A stretch of 64,000 nt of DNA, from contig NZ_WTYI01000001.1 of the NCBI RefSeq assembly GCF_009827445.1, positions 1,516,381 to 1,580,380 of the forward strand, read 5' to 3'. Position numbers and translations under genes: made by a program. The stretch's first letter is position 1; each line of letters opens with the position of its first letter. Source of the DNA: Qipengyuania aquimaris. GTDB taxonomy: Bacteria; Pseudomonadota; Alphaproteobacteria; Sphingomonadales; Sphingomonadaceae. Under the pieces are notes generated by a model, which saw only the letters and a list, made by a program, of their open reading frames with translations, had not been told where the DNA came from and ran no database searches. Of this stretch, positions 56,153 to 64,000 are shown one piece after another.

Positions 56153-57025
56153 CTATTCGAAGCCGGGTTCGTCCCACCACGGGTAGAAGTCGGGCATGTT
56201 CTCCCCAACCGTGTCGGGATAGGCAGGCGGGCGCTTTTCCAGGAAGCTTGCGATGCCTTCCTTCGCGTCCGCGCTGCGGCTGAGGCGATAGATCGCGCGG
56301 CTGTCGATCCGGTGCGCCATCATCGGGTGATCCGTGGTCGACAGGCGCCAGAGCATTGCACGCGTCATCGCGACCGACACGGCCGAGGTGTTGTCCGCAA
56401 TCTCTCGCGCCAGGCCCATGGCGGCGTCCATCAGTTCGCCTTGGCGGTGGAGCGAGCGTACGAGTCCTCGATCGAGCGCTTCCTGCGCATCGAATACCCT
56501 GCCCGTCATACACCATTCGAGCGCGGTCTGCATGCCGACAAGACGCGGCAGGAACCAGCTGGAGGCGGCCTCAGGCGTGATCCCGCGCCGCGCGAAGACG
56601 AATCCGAAGCGCGCATTGTCGCTCGCCAGGCGGATATCGAACGGCAACTGCATGGTCGCCCCCACGCCCACGGCGACACCGTTGCACGCGCCGATCAGCG
56701 GCTTCTTCGAGTTGAACAGGCGCAGCGTCAGCCGTCCGCCCCCGTCACGCACGCGCTCATCCGAGAGGTCCTCGACCGGATTTGGATCGGAGAAGACATG
56801 TCCCCCACCCTCAGGCGTCAGGTCGGCACCGGCACAGAATGCCCGGTCGCCGTGCCCTGTGACTATTACCGCACGCACGCTGTCGTCGGCATCGGTTACG
56901 TCCAGCGCATCGATGAATTCCGCCATCATGGTGCGGGTAAAGGCATTCATCTTTTCGGGCCGGTGCAGCGTGACAGTGGCCACGCCGTCCGCGATGTCGA
57001 GTTTGATCTGCGTGTAGTCGGTCAT
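56153..57025 (-). CDS. Enoyl-CoA hydratase/isomerase (crotonase) family protein
   Basis: 290-residue acyl-CoA-handling enzyme. The crotonase folds give the oxyanion-hole segments FCAGADLTPE (near 64-73) and ACNGVAVGVGATMQLPFDIRLAS (near 112-135), with Glu in ITPEAASSWFLP as a possible acid/base. The ATG at 57025 has GAGGGA in front; a longer frame was rejected. Substrate and whether it is a hydratase or isomerase cannot be settled. It precedes a marR gene on the same strand and follows the TonB-dependent receptor gene. Confidence 0.9.
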   Translation of the reverse strand: MTDYTQIKLDIADGVATVTLHRPEKMNAFTRTMMAEFIDALDVTDADDSVRAVIVTGHGDRAFCAGADLTPEGGGHVFSDPNPVEDLSDERVRDGGGRLTLRLFNSKKPLIGACNGVAVGVGATMQLPFDIRLASDNARFGFVFARRGITPEAASSWFLPRLVGMQTALEWCMTGRVFDAQEALDRGLVRSLHRQGELMDAAMGLAREIADNTSAVSVAMTRAMLWRLSTTDHPMMAHRIDSRAIYRLSRSADAKEGIASFLEKRPPAYPDTVGENMPDFYPWWDEPGFE

Positions 57026-57108
57026 TTGGCTTTCCCTCGTGTCTCTCCGACAGGATGGAACACGGGGAACAGCGTCGTGGCAAGTGAGAATGCCCCTCGC
57101 CAAGCAAA

Positions 57109-57135
57109 CGAGGCGCGCCCACCGGACGCGCCTCG
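57109..57135 (-). terminator. Terminator after the TonB-dependent receptor
   Basis: A perfect nine-base stem (CGAGGCGCG with CGCGCCTCG) and a nine-base loop lie 29 bases after the receptor stop, and TTTGCTTG follows on the minus strand. The T-run is short. Confidence 0.55.
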
Positions 57136-57164
57136 CGAGGTTTCGGGTGCTATCTAAGCCCGGA

Positions 57165-60100
57165 TCAGAACGACTTGCGCAGCTCCACATGGAACTGCCT
57201 GCCACGGGCGGAGTGCAGTTCACTGAAGTAGCCGTACGTCTCGTCGGCCAGCGGCGGATCTTCACCGAGCAGGTTGTTGATCGCAAAGCGCAGCCGCGTC
57301 CCGTCGAGCGCGGTGTCGTTGTTGATTGTGTAGGCGATCGAGAAATTGACCGTGAAGAAGTCGTCGACCCGGTAAAAATTCCCGTTCGGATCGTCGGTCT
57401 CGATCAATTCGTCACGCGTGACGCTGGTGTCCCAGACCTCGCCGACATAGGACCCGAACAGGCCGATATCGACCGGGCCGCTCTCCCAGTTGATGGCGCT
57501 GCTGAAACGCCACTTGGGACGCCCCTCGATCTCGAGCAGTTCGCCCAGACCTTCGACGCTCACGTCGGTCGGCAGCAAGCCGTCCGCAATCGCGTCGAGT
57601 AGTTCCTGCCCTTGCGGACCGGCGGACTGGACGAAGCTTTCAAGGCGAGCGGCGTTGAAGCGCAGGCGAAAGTCGCCCAGCCCGAAGTTCGGGACATCGT
57701 AGAACATGCCGAAGTCCCAGCCCTTCGAAATGCGGCTGTCGAGGTTGAGATAGGGGTCAAGCACCTGGATGATCGCGCCGGCCGGGGCCAGGCTGGTGCC
57801 CGTAAACAGGGCGATGTCATCCGTCGTCGGATCTTCGCGGATCACGTTCGGATTGGTGCTGCCGTTGAGGCGGCGCAGCAGGTCCAGCGCGATGGCATTG
57901 TCGTCGCCGAAAGTGCCGACCAGCCCTTCCTGCTTCACGCGCCAATAGTCCGCAGTCAGCGTCAGGCCGGGGATGAAGACCGGCTCCAGCACCACGCCGA
58001 GGTTGATGCTGGTGCTGTCTTCGGGCTCGAGATCCCTTGCGCCCGAACGGAAGCTGATCGTTCCTGAACCGGGGCAGGCACCGAGGTTTTCCAGCGTGCC
58101 TTTTTCGACGCGTGCCTGGCAGACCACGAAATCGTCACGCGTGTTCGAACGCGTGGTTCCTTCATCGTTGACCTGCACGAGGTTCGGCGCACGGAAGCCC
58201 TGCGACCATGCACCGCGCAAGGTGACACCCGGGAAGGTGGTCCAGGATGAGGCGATACGCGGCACGATTGCCGTGGCGTCGATATCGGCGAAATGCTCGA
58301 CCCGGCCCGCCAGCTGGAGGTTCAATTCCTCCACCAGCGGGATATTCATGTCGGGCGCAACCAGCGGGACGAAGACTTCGGCAAAGGCCGAATAGACGTC
58401 GCGCGTGCCGTCGGTGTCGGGCGACGGGCTGGTGCCCGCAACATCGCTGCCGTTGAAATCTCCGGTCACACTGTCGGTGAAGGTGATCGTGCCATCGAGA
58501 CGCGGATCGCGGTCGTCGTAGAAGGTTTCGCGGCGGAACTCGATGCCCGTTGCCACGCCGACGTTGCCACCCGGCAGGGTGAACAGATCGTCACGGCTCA
58601 GCTTGAAATCCGCCAGCGCCAGGCTGGTGCCGCCCTTGCGGAACACGTCGATGCGGAACGGGTCAATCGACGAAGCGGGATTGGGCGTGCAATCGCCCTC
58701 GCCCGGATCGTCAAGGCAACCGCCGTTGAAGGGGTTGTAGGCATCGGGCGTCGTCAGGTTGATCTGCTGCTGCATCAGCGTGAGCGACACGCGGTTCCGG
58801 GCAAGGTCGATCAGGTCGGCTTCGGAATAGAGCACGCCGGTGTCGAAATCCCACGCGCCGAATGAGCCGCGCAGGCCCGCCACGAGGCGGTAGGTATCCT
58901 TGTCGACGCTCACATCGCGGTTGCCGACATCGACGAAACGATAGCGTTCCATGATCAGATCGGCGCCGCCTGCTGCAATGGTCGTTCCGGGCAGCCGGTT
59001 GGGGTTGGGCGAACCGTCGGCCAGCGTCGTCGGGCCGAACGGGTTCCAGTAGGCATCGCGCGCAATGCCGACCGGCACAGCGCTCAGGATTGCCGAAGCC
59101 TCGATATTGCGGCGGTTCTCGGAACGGTAATAGCTGCCTTCGAAATAGGCTTCGACATTGCTCGACAGTTCGTAGCTGAGTAGGGCCATCGCATTGTAGC
59201 GCTTCTTGGCGCTGATAAGGTTGTTACCGAAGTTGGTATTGTACCGGACCGCGCTCGTCGGCGTAGTGCCGTTGCGCGCGCAGATCCCGTTGCCGAAATC
59301 GAGACGGCATCCCGGGAAAGTGGACGGTTGCAGGTAGAAGTCGTCATCGCCGATCGGTGTGCGGCTGGACGGTGCCTGGATGTCGAACTGGCCGAACGGG
59401 CCGAAGGTATTGCGGTTGTTGAACGAGGCATCGCCTTCGAAATCCGTACCCTCGACCAGCGGGAGCCGGTTGTCCTCGGCCGCATAGTCGCGTTCGGACG
59501 CAGGCATGCCATTTTCTTTGAAATAGCCGCCGTAGACGGTCAGATTGCCGCGGCCACCGCCGAAGTCGAAGCCATAGCCGCCGCTGATCGAGTAATTGTA
59601 GAGGCTGGTGCCCTGCGATGCGCGCCAGTCGGCCTCCAGGAAGCCACCGGTCCGATTGCCGCGCAGCACGGTGTTGATGACGCCGGCCACGGCATCTGCG
59701 CCGTAGATGGCCGATGCGCCGTCGCGCAGAACTTCGAGGCGCCGTACGCTGCCGGGTGCGATTTCATTGGTATCGGCACTCACCACGGGAACGAGCAGTT
59801 CGGTCTGGAAACCCGGGTGCAGCGTCATGCGCCGCCCGTTGATAAGCAGCAGCGTGTTGCCCGTGCCGAGATCGCGCAGGTTGATCGACCCGACGTCGCC
59901 GCGCGCGCTGTTCTGGGTAGTGGCGTTCTGCTCGTTGAACGCGACGGTGCCCGCCTGGGGGATGGAGCGGAAGAGCTCGTCGCCCGACGCCGCGCCGGTG
60001 TTCTCGATCGCCGTTTCGTCGAGCACGGTCACCGGGAGAACATCGTTGATCTGGGCGCCCCTAATCTGTGTCCCGGTTACCACGATCTGGTTGGATTCGT

Positions 60101-60218
60101 CGGCTTCTTCGGGAGAAGCGGGCGCTACTTCGGACTGCGCATATGCCGTTCCGTGCATCAGCGCGAGGAAGGCAGTCGAAGTAACTAAAGAACGGAATTT
60201 TGACAGTTTCTGGGACAT
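57165..60218 (-). CDS. TonB-dependent outer-membrane receptor
   Basis: 1017-residue receptor. A signal peptide (ending HGTAYAQ) leads to a TonB-box-like segment (NQIVVTGTQIRG) and a plug domain to about residue 190 (LLLINGRRMTLHPG, GASAIYGADAVAGVINTVLRG). A 22-strand barrel follows with the terminal aromatic Phe (FHVELRKSF). The long loops are rich in Asp/Gly/Pro. It belongs to the large Sphingomonadales receptors used for complex carbohydrates, peptides or siderophores; substrate is not predictable. RBS AGGGGTGA precedes the ATG. A 254-base gap separates it from the divergent DUF305 gene. Confidence 0.94.
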   Translation of the reverse strand: MSQKLSKFRSLVTSTAFLALMHGTAYAQSEVAPASPEEADESNQIVVTGTQIRGAQINDVLPVTVLDETAIENTGAASGDELFRSIPQAGTVAFNEQNATTQNSARGDVGSINLRDLGTGNTLLLINGRRMTLHPGFQTELLVPVVSADTNEIAPGSVRRLEVLRDGASAIYGADAVAGVINTVLRGNRTGGFLEADWRASQGTSLYNYSISGGYGFDFGGGRGNLTVYGGYFKENGMPASERDYAAEDNRLPLVEGTDFEGDASFNNRNTFGPFGQFDIQAPSSRTPIGDDDFYLQPSTFPGCRLDFGNGICARNGTTPTSAVRYNTNFGNNLISAKKRYNAMALLSYELSSNVEAYFEGSYYRSENRRNIEASAILSAVPVGIARDAYWNPFGPTTLADGSPNPNRLPGTTIAAGGADLIMERYRFVDVGNRDVSVDKDTYRLVAGLRGSFGAWDFDTGVLYSEADLIDLARNRVSLTLMQQQINLTTPDAYNPFNGGCLDDPGEGDCTPNPASSIDPFRIDVFRKGGTSLALADFKLSRDDLFTLPGGNVGVATGIEFRRETFYDDRDPRLDGTITFTDSVTGDFNGSDVAGTSPSPDTDGTRDVYSAFAEVFVPLVAPDMNIPLVEELNLQLAGRVEHFADIDATAIVPRIASSWTTFPGVTLRGAWSQGFRAPNLVQVNDEGTTRSNTRDDFVVCQARVEKGTLENLGACPGSGTISFRSGARDLEPEDSTSINLGVVLEPVFIPGLTLTADYWRVKQEGLVGTFGDDNAIALDLLRRLNGSTNPNVIREDPTTDDIALFTGTSLAPAGAIIQVLDPYLNLDSRISKGWDFGMFYDVPNFGLGDFRLRFNAARLESFVQSAGPQGQELLDAIADGLLPTDVSVEGLGELLEIEGRPKWRFSSAINWESGPVDIGLFGSYVGEVWDTSVTRDELIETDDPNGNFYRVDDFFTVNFSIAYTINNDTALDGTRLRFAINNLLGEDPPLADETYGYFSELHSARGRQFHVELRKSF

Positions 60219-60472
60219 GACTCACCCCTGCAAAAGCAACCCGCATCAATGCTTGTCTCGGTGAATTTATTCAGCAACAAAAAACGGCCGAAGCCCCTAG
60301 CGAATTTTCACTACTTGCAATTTGACTTGACAATTTCTTGCGTTCGGCATCGCGCCGCAAATTATCGAAGTAATGAATAGGTGAGTCGGCACCTGCAATC
60401 AGGCGAACTGGAACCGTGCGGCTCCGAAAAACGCTTTGAATTCAGATTAGAGAGTCAACCAACAGGGAAACC
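60219..60472. other. Divergent promoter region between the receptor and the copper module
   Basis: 254 bases, distinctly AT-richer than the flanks. TTGTCA near 60331 (minus) could be a -35 for the receptor and TTGACA near 60326 (plus) one for the DUF305 gene, but no convincing -10 sequence pairs with either. Nothing else is seen. Confidence 0.4.
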
Positions 60473-61078
60473 ATGAATCAGGACAGCTCCAGCCACGGAG
60501 GCAAATGGACCACGTTCTTCGCCATGATCGCAACGTCGATCGTGACGATGTTCGTGCTGAAGTATTCCAACATCTACGAGACGGATCACGCCTTCTTCAG
60601 CCAGACCCGCATGTGGATGGCCTTGATGATGGGCATGGCGATGATCGTCATCATGCTCGGTTTCATGTGGGGCATGTACAAGACCTTCATGACCAAAGTG
60701 CTGGTGATGATCGGCGCGATTGCCGGCTTCTTCCTCTTCCTGTTCCTCGCCCGCAGCCAGGCGACGGTCGAAGACGAAGCGTGGATGAAAGCGATGATCC
60801 CGCACCACTCCATCGCCGTTCTCACCAGCCGCCGCGCCGAAATCAGCGACCCGCGCGTGCGCGAACTGGCCGACGCCATTATCGAAGCGCAGGTGAAGGA
60901 AATCGCGGAAATGAAGCTCCTGCTCGCCGATATCGAAGCAAACGGGAAAATGGGCGATGGCACACCCCTGCCCCCGCGCACGGCCAAGCTGACGCCAGAG
61001 CTGCTGGACGAGGCCGAAAAGGCGGTCGAGGGTGAGGTTACGCCCGACATCCGCGAGGAAGTCGAGGTGGCGCGCTAG
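60473..61078 (+). CDS. DUF305 protein with three N-terminal membrane helices
   Basis: 201-residue protein of the DUF305 (ferritin-like) family, commonly linked to copper or metal resistance. Three membrane helices lie at about 14-30, 46-68 and 75-95. The DUF305 domain follows and carries the MIPHH motif at 108-112 and a His/Glu/Met-rich helix (RVRELADAIIEAQVKEIAEMKLLL). The membrane anchor is not the usual signal peptide. An AGGGA RBS lies ahead of the ATG. Its last four bases overlap the convergent DUF411 gene. Confidence 0.88.
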   Translation: MNQDSSSHGGKWTTFFAMIATSIVTMFVLKYSNIYETDHAFFSQTRMWMALMMGMAMIVIMLGFMWGMYKTFMTKVLVMIGAIAGFFLFLFLARSQATVEDEAWMKAMIPHHSIAVLTSRRAEISDPRVRELADAIIEAQVKEIAEMKLLLADIEANGKMGDGTPLPPRTAKLTPELLDEAEKAVEGEVTPDIREEVEVAR

Positions 61079-61560
61079 CTGCCGCTGGCCGGATAGCTCG
61101 ACCAGACGACCCGCTTGTCCGGGCCGAAGGCGATGACCTGGTAGGCCTGTCGCCGGGTGCCCATTTCCATACCGGGCGAACCGAGCGGCATGCCGGCAAC
61201 AGCAAGGCCCGTGATCCCCGCCGGGCGTTCTTCCAGCAGGCGCTCGATATCGGCTGCAGGGACATGACCCTCGATAACCATGCCATCGACGATGGCGGTG
61301 TGGCAGGACACCAGGTCAGCAGGTACGCCATTGGCCGATTTGACTGCGGCAATGTTCTCGCTCTCGATGGTCTTGGCTGCCACCGCGTCGCCATCGGCAG
61401 AGAAGTGCTCATGCGCATGCTTGAGCCACGACAGGCAGCACCTGCAATTCGGGTCGCGGTACATGGCGATGTCGGTCGCCTGCACCGCCCCGGCGCAGCC
61501 TGCAAGCGCTAGCCCAAATGCGAGCCGAAGGTTGAGGCGCGTAGTCTTCTTCATGGTCAT
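61075..61560 (-). CDS. DUF411 protein (copper-related, CopG-like)
   Basis: 161-residue periplasmic protein of the DUF411 family seen with copper genes. A signal peptide reaches LALAGCAGAVQA; its internal Cys could also act as a lipobox. The cysteine motif DPNCRCCLSWLKH and a later VSCHTAIVDG are the expected metal-binding features. The start is uncertain: ATG at 61560 has AAGG eight bases upstream, while GTG at 61569 overlaps the csoR stop as GTGA. It is coupled to csoR. Confidence 0.88.
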   Translation of the reverse strand: MTMKKTTRLNLRLAFGLALAGCAGAVQATDIAMYRDPNCRCCLSWLKHAHEHFSADGDAVAAKTIESENIAAVKSANGVPADLVSCHTAIVDGMVIEGHVPAADIERLLEERPAGITGLAVAGMPLGSPGMEMGTRRQAYQVIAFGPDKRVVWSSYPASGS

Positions 61561-61565
61561 TTCGA

Positions 61566-61835
61566 TCACCTTTTTCTCTGCAGCAACTCGACCAGTTCCT
61601 CGAACTTCTGGCGCTGGTCTTCGGCGTCTCCGCTCGATATCGCTTCTGCCACGCAGCAGGCAGCGTGGTCCTTCAGGACCTGCGTTTCGACCTTGGCCAG
61701 CGCGGATTTGATCGCCTGGATCTGGGTGAGGATGTCGATGCAGTAGCGATCGTCCTCGATCATCTGCGCGACCCCGCGCACCTGACCGGCGATCCGGTTG
61801 AGACGATTGATTTTCGCGGTCGAATTGTCAGCCAT
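61566..61835 (-). CDS. csoR: Copper-sensing repressor CsoR
   Basis: 89-residue all-helical metalloregulator of the CsoR/RcnR family. The Cu(I) ligands match the CsoR fingerprint: Cys32, His57 and Cys61 (spacing as in the Mycobacterium tuberculosis protein). It should release DNA when Cu(I) binds. A palindromic operator lies directly upstream, between csoR and copA, so it probably represses itself with the DUF411 gene and the divergent copA-copB. Other CsoR-family ligands (sulfur species, nickel, formaldehyde) are less likely in this context. Confidence 0.9.
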   Translation of the reverse strand: MADNSTAKINRLNRIAGQVRGVAQMIEDDRYCIDILTQIQAIKSALAKVETQVLKDHAACCVAEAISSGDAEDQRQKFEELVELLQRKR

Positions 61836-61853
61836 CGTGGCGTTCCCGTTGTA

Positions 61854-61870
61854 ATACCCTGTGGGGGTAT
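61854..61870. promoter_or_regulatory. Candidate CsoR operator and divergent copper promoter
   Basis: ATACCC-TGTGG-GGGTAT is an inverted repeat of the ATACCC...GGGTAT form, with a G/C tract in the centre as in known CsoR sites. It lies 18 bases upstream of the csoR ATG and 50 bases upstream of the copA ATG. A TTGTAA/TATATA-like pair surrounds it, so occupancy would block the promoter. Confidence 0.7.
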
Positions 61871-61920
61871 ATATGTGCAGGCGACTATAGGATCAACAGA
61901 GCCGGATATTCCTCCTCGTC

Positions 61921-63609
61921 ATGCAGATCAATCGCCGCCGATTCATCACCAGCACAGCAGGCCTCGCCGCAGCCACTTCCCTCTCCATGCCTACCTGGGC
62001 CAAGGGCGGCTCGCTGACCCATGCGAAACGCGGTTTCGGGGAAGTTTCGGGCGAGGATATCCGCCTTGCCATCGCCAATCATCATTTCATGACCGGCGGC
62101 CGGTCGGGCCACGCCGTGGCCGTCAACGGCACGGTTCCCGGCCCGCTGGTGCGCCTGCGCGAAGGCCAGAACGTCAAACTGCACGTCACCAACCATCTGG
62201 AAGAAGACAGCTCGATCCACTGGCACGGCCTACTGGTCCCGTTCCAGTTCGACGGGGTTCCGGGGGTAAGCTTCCCCGGCATCAAGCCGGGCGAAACCTT
62301 CACCTATGAATTCCCGATCCGGCAGAGCGGCACCTATTGGTGGCACAGCCATTCGGGTCTGCAGGAGCAGGCAGGACATTACGGCCCAATCGTCGTCGAG
62401 AGCGCCGAACCCGATCCGCGTTACGACCGAGATTACGTCGTCCTGCTGAGCGAGTTCACGCCGATCCACCCGCACCAGATCATGCGCAAGCTCAAGGTCG
62501 GCGAACACTATTTCAACCGCCAGATGCAGACGGCGACCGACGGCGACATGTCCGGGGAAATGCGCCGCATGTGGGGCGAAATGCGGATGAACCCGCGAGA
62601 TATCTCCGATGTGACGGGCACTACCTACACCTATCTCATCAACGGGCATGGCCCCGCCGACGATCTCCAGCTTGAATTCCAGCCGGGTGAGCGCGTGCGC
62701 CTGCGCGTCATCAACGGCTCGGCCATGACCTTCTTCAACGTCCGCATTCCCGGCGTGCCGATGACCGTGATCCAGGCCGACGGACAGGATGTCGCCGATG
62801 TCGAGGTGGACGAATTCCAGATCGGTGTCGCGGAAACCTACGACGTGATCGTTACACCGCCGGCAGGCAGCCATGCATTGGTGGCAGAGGCGATGGACCG
62901 CAGCGGTATGGGAGTTACCAGCCTCACTTCGCACAAGGGGCATATCGCCACCCCGCCCGCGCTGCGAGAGCCGGTGACGCTGTCGATGACGGACATGGGC
63001 ATGATGGACCATTCCGCCCATGGCGGCGGCGGTTCGATGGATCATTCCATGCGCGACAAGAGCGCGGTGCCGGACGATGTGAAGGTCGGTCCGGGCGTCG
63101 ACATGATCGCGCCGATGCCGATGGACCGGATGGACTTCCCCGGGCTCGGCCTCGAGACGGTGAAGCACCGCGTGCTGCGCTACACCGACCTCAAGGCCAA
63201 GCGGATGAACCCGCATCGCACCGTGGACCGCGAGATGGAGATCCATCTCACCGGCAACATGGAACGTTACATGTGGAGCTTCGATGGCAAGAAGTTCACC
63301 GCCGTCACCGACGATCCGATCCGCTTTGGGTTCGACGAGCGGGTCCGCGTCAAGCTCGTCAACGACACGATGATGGCCCACCCGATCCATTTGCACGGCC
63401 ATTTCTTCGAGCTGGTGAACGGGGCCGATCACATGCACCAGCCGCTGAAGCACACTGTCGTGGTCCAGCCGGGCGGGAACGCCACTTTCGACCTGACTGC
63501 CAACGAGCCGGGCGACTGGGCCTTCCACTGCCACCTCCTCTTCCACATGCACGCAGGCATGATGCAGGTGGTGACGGTGCGCCCCTTCCCCGCACCGGGA
63601 GAAGCATGA
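61921..63609 (+). CDS. copA: Copper-resistance multicopper oxidase CopA
   Basis: 562-residue periplasmic Cu(I) oxidase. The twin-arginine signal (NRRRFITSTAGLAAA) indicates Tat export, fitting the tatABC genes in this window. The copper ligand groups are all present: HWHGLLV near 101, WWHSHSG near 141, HPIHLHGHFFELV near 490 and HCHLLFHMHAGM near 540. A Met/His/Asp-rich insert (MTDMGMMDHSAHGGGG, then MDHSM) lies near 357-378. The RBS is weak. The stop overlaps the copB start as ATGA. Confidence 0.94.
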   Translation: MQINRRRFITSTAGLAAATSLSMPTWAKGGSLTHAKRGFGEVSGEDIRLAIANHHFMTGGRSGHAVAVNGTVPGPLVRLREGQNVKLHVTNHLEEDSSIHWHGLLVPFQFDGVPGVSFPGIKPGETFTYEFPIRQSGTYWWHSHSGLQEQAGHYGPIVVESAEPDPRYDRDYVVLLSEFTPIHPHQIMRKLKVGEHYFNRQMQTATDGDMSGEMRRMWGEMRMNPRDISDVTGTTYTYLINGHGPADDLQLEFQPGERVRLRVINGSAMTFFNVRIPGVPMTVIQADGQDVADVEVDEFQIGVAETYDVIVTPPAGSHALVAEAMDRSGMGVTSLTSHKGHIATPPALREPVTLSMTDMGMMDHSAHGGGGSMDHSMRDKSAVPDDVKVGPGVDMIAPMPMDRMDFPGLGLETVKHRVLRYTDLKAKRMNPHRTVDREMEIHLTGNMERYMWSFDGKKFTAVTDDPIRFGFDERVRVKLVNDTMMAHPIHLHGHFFELVNGADHMHQPLKHTVVVQPGGNATFDLTANEPGDWAFHCHLLFHMHAGMMQVVTVRPFPAPGEA

Positions 63610-64000
63610 TGCGCGTTGTCGCCCTCCCCCTCGTGCTACTTTCCGCGCCACTCGCCGCGCAGGATCATGCCGGCCATGCCGGCCATTCGGCAGAACCAAC
63701 TCCTGCGGCACAGGAACCCGATCACTGCGCGATGGGGCACCTGCCGCCGGAAAAGTGTCCGCCAAAGAGTGAAGCTGAACCAGCCGCCGAGATGGACCAC
63801 TCGGCGATGAATCATGCCCAGATGGACCAATCCGAGATGGACCACTCGACCATGGACCATTCGGCGACGAGCCAGCCATCGGTCGACCATTCCGCCCATG
63901 GCGCGATGACCGACAAATCCGCCCCCGGTGCCGCTCCCGAAAGTGCCGTCCCGCCCCGCGCCCTGGAAGGCCCGCGCCACGCGGCCGACCTGATCTGGGG
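63606..64000 (+). CDS. copB: Copper resistance protein CopB (partial, 3' end outside window)
   Basis: Outer-membrane copper-binding protein that follows copA in most pco/cop operons. The first 131 codons are present. A signal peptide (MMRVVALPLVLLSAPLAAQ) precedes a His/Met-rich tract with repeated MDHS-type units between about residues 62 and 100, and the CopB start RHAADLIW lies at the edge. ATG at 63606 overlaps the copA stop (ATGA), and a second ATG follows directly. The barrel domain is outside the window. Confidence 0.9.
   Translation, partial: MMRVVALPLVLLSAPLAAQDHAGHAGHSAEPTPAAQEPDHCAMGHLPPEKCPPKSEAEPAAEMDHSAMNHAQMDQSEMDHSTMDHSATSQPSVDHSAHGAMTDKSAPGAAPESAVPPRALEGPRHAADLIW

Noticed and set aside
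62230..63879. 549-codon open frame antisense to copA
   Set aside because: Its His-rich product is the complement of the Met/His/Asp-rich copA sequence.

Overview
The window is about 64 kb of GC-rich chromosomal DNA from an alphaproteobacterium, most likely a member of the Sphingomonadales close to Erythrobacteraceae. The evidence is protein content and gene order rather than a database search: a complete-looking dcw cell-wall cluster, a Caulobacter-type Cpa/Tad pilus cluster, an ispH-thrB-rnhA block, a CtrA-like box, Bpt-type leucyltransferase, a large TonB-dependent receptor, and many lipoproteins. Genes are tightly packed, often with 4-base ATGA or GTGA overlaps. No prophage, insertion sequence, CRISPR array, rRNA or tRNA gene was found.

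Layout. 1-9423 (minus): the dcw operon mraZ-rsmH-ftsL-ftsI-murE-murF-mraY-murD-ftsW, with ftsW cut by the window edge. 9424-9764 is the only gene-free stretch over 300 bases; it carries two arrays of GGGA repeats that resemble MraZ operators. 9765-12263 (minus): a lipoprotein and a small membrane protein of unknown role, cysteine synthase and a 2Fe-2S ferredoxin. 12345-19658: an AlkA-like glycosylase, an SDR, an esterase-like hydrolase, pterin carbinolamine dehydratase, ccmA-ccmB, methionine aminopeptidase, a DUF3298-like lipoprotein and a leucyl aminopeptidase. 19737-23027: an SH3-like protein, argC, then glnB-glnA behind a sigma-54-like promoter and ended by a clear terminator. 23235-25501: a phage-type lysozyme, a Gly/Asn-rich secreted protein and a fasciclin lipoprotein.

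25495-32670 (minus): bpt-tamA-tamB, preceded by a palindromic CtrA-type box. 32820-39801: threonine ammonia-lyase, an amidohydrolase, tatC-tatB-tatA, scpB-scpA and nagZ. 39883-45769: a SPOR protein, argS, a lipoprotein, ispH-thrB-rnhA and a small DUF1508 protein. 45832-47933: a DAO-type oxidoreductase and a lysophospholipase-like hydrolase. 47996-55563 (plus): cpaA, cpaB, cpaC, cpaD, cpaE, tadB, tadC. The motor ATPase gene cpaF and the pilin gene are not in this cluster; a 12-residue mini-ORF sits where cpaF would be expected.

55615-60218 (minus): a MarR regulator, a crotonase and a TonB-dependent receptor. 60473-64000: a copper module made of a DUF305 protein, a DUF411 protein, the repressor CsoR, the Tat-exported multicopper oxidase CopA and the start of CopB, with a CsoR-like operator between csoR and copA.

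The genes are mostly core cell-envelope functions (division, peptidoglycan synthesis and recycling, outer-membrane assembly, Tat export, chromosome condensation) plus nitrogen and amino-acid metabolism. Nothing here is plainly a new defence or mobile system. The items most worth following up are the Tad cluster without its motor, the CtrA box ahead of bpt-tamA-tamB, the opposed GGGA arrays ahead of mraZ, and the unassigned lipoprotein/membrane-protein pair.
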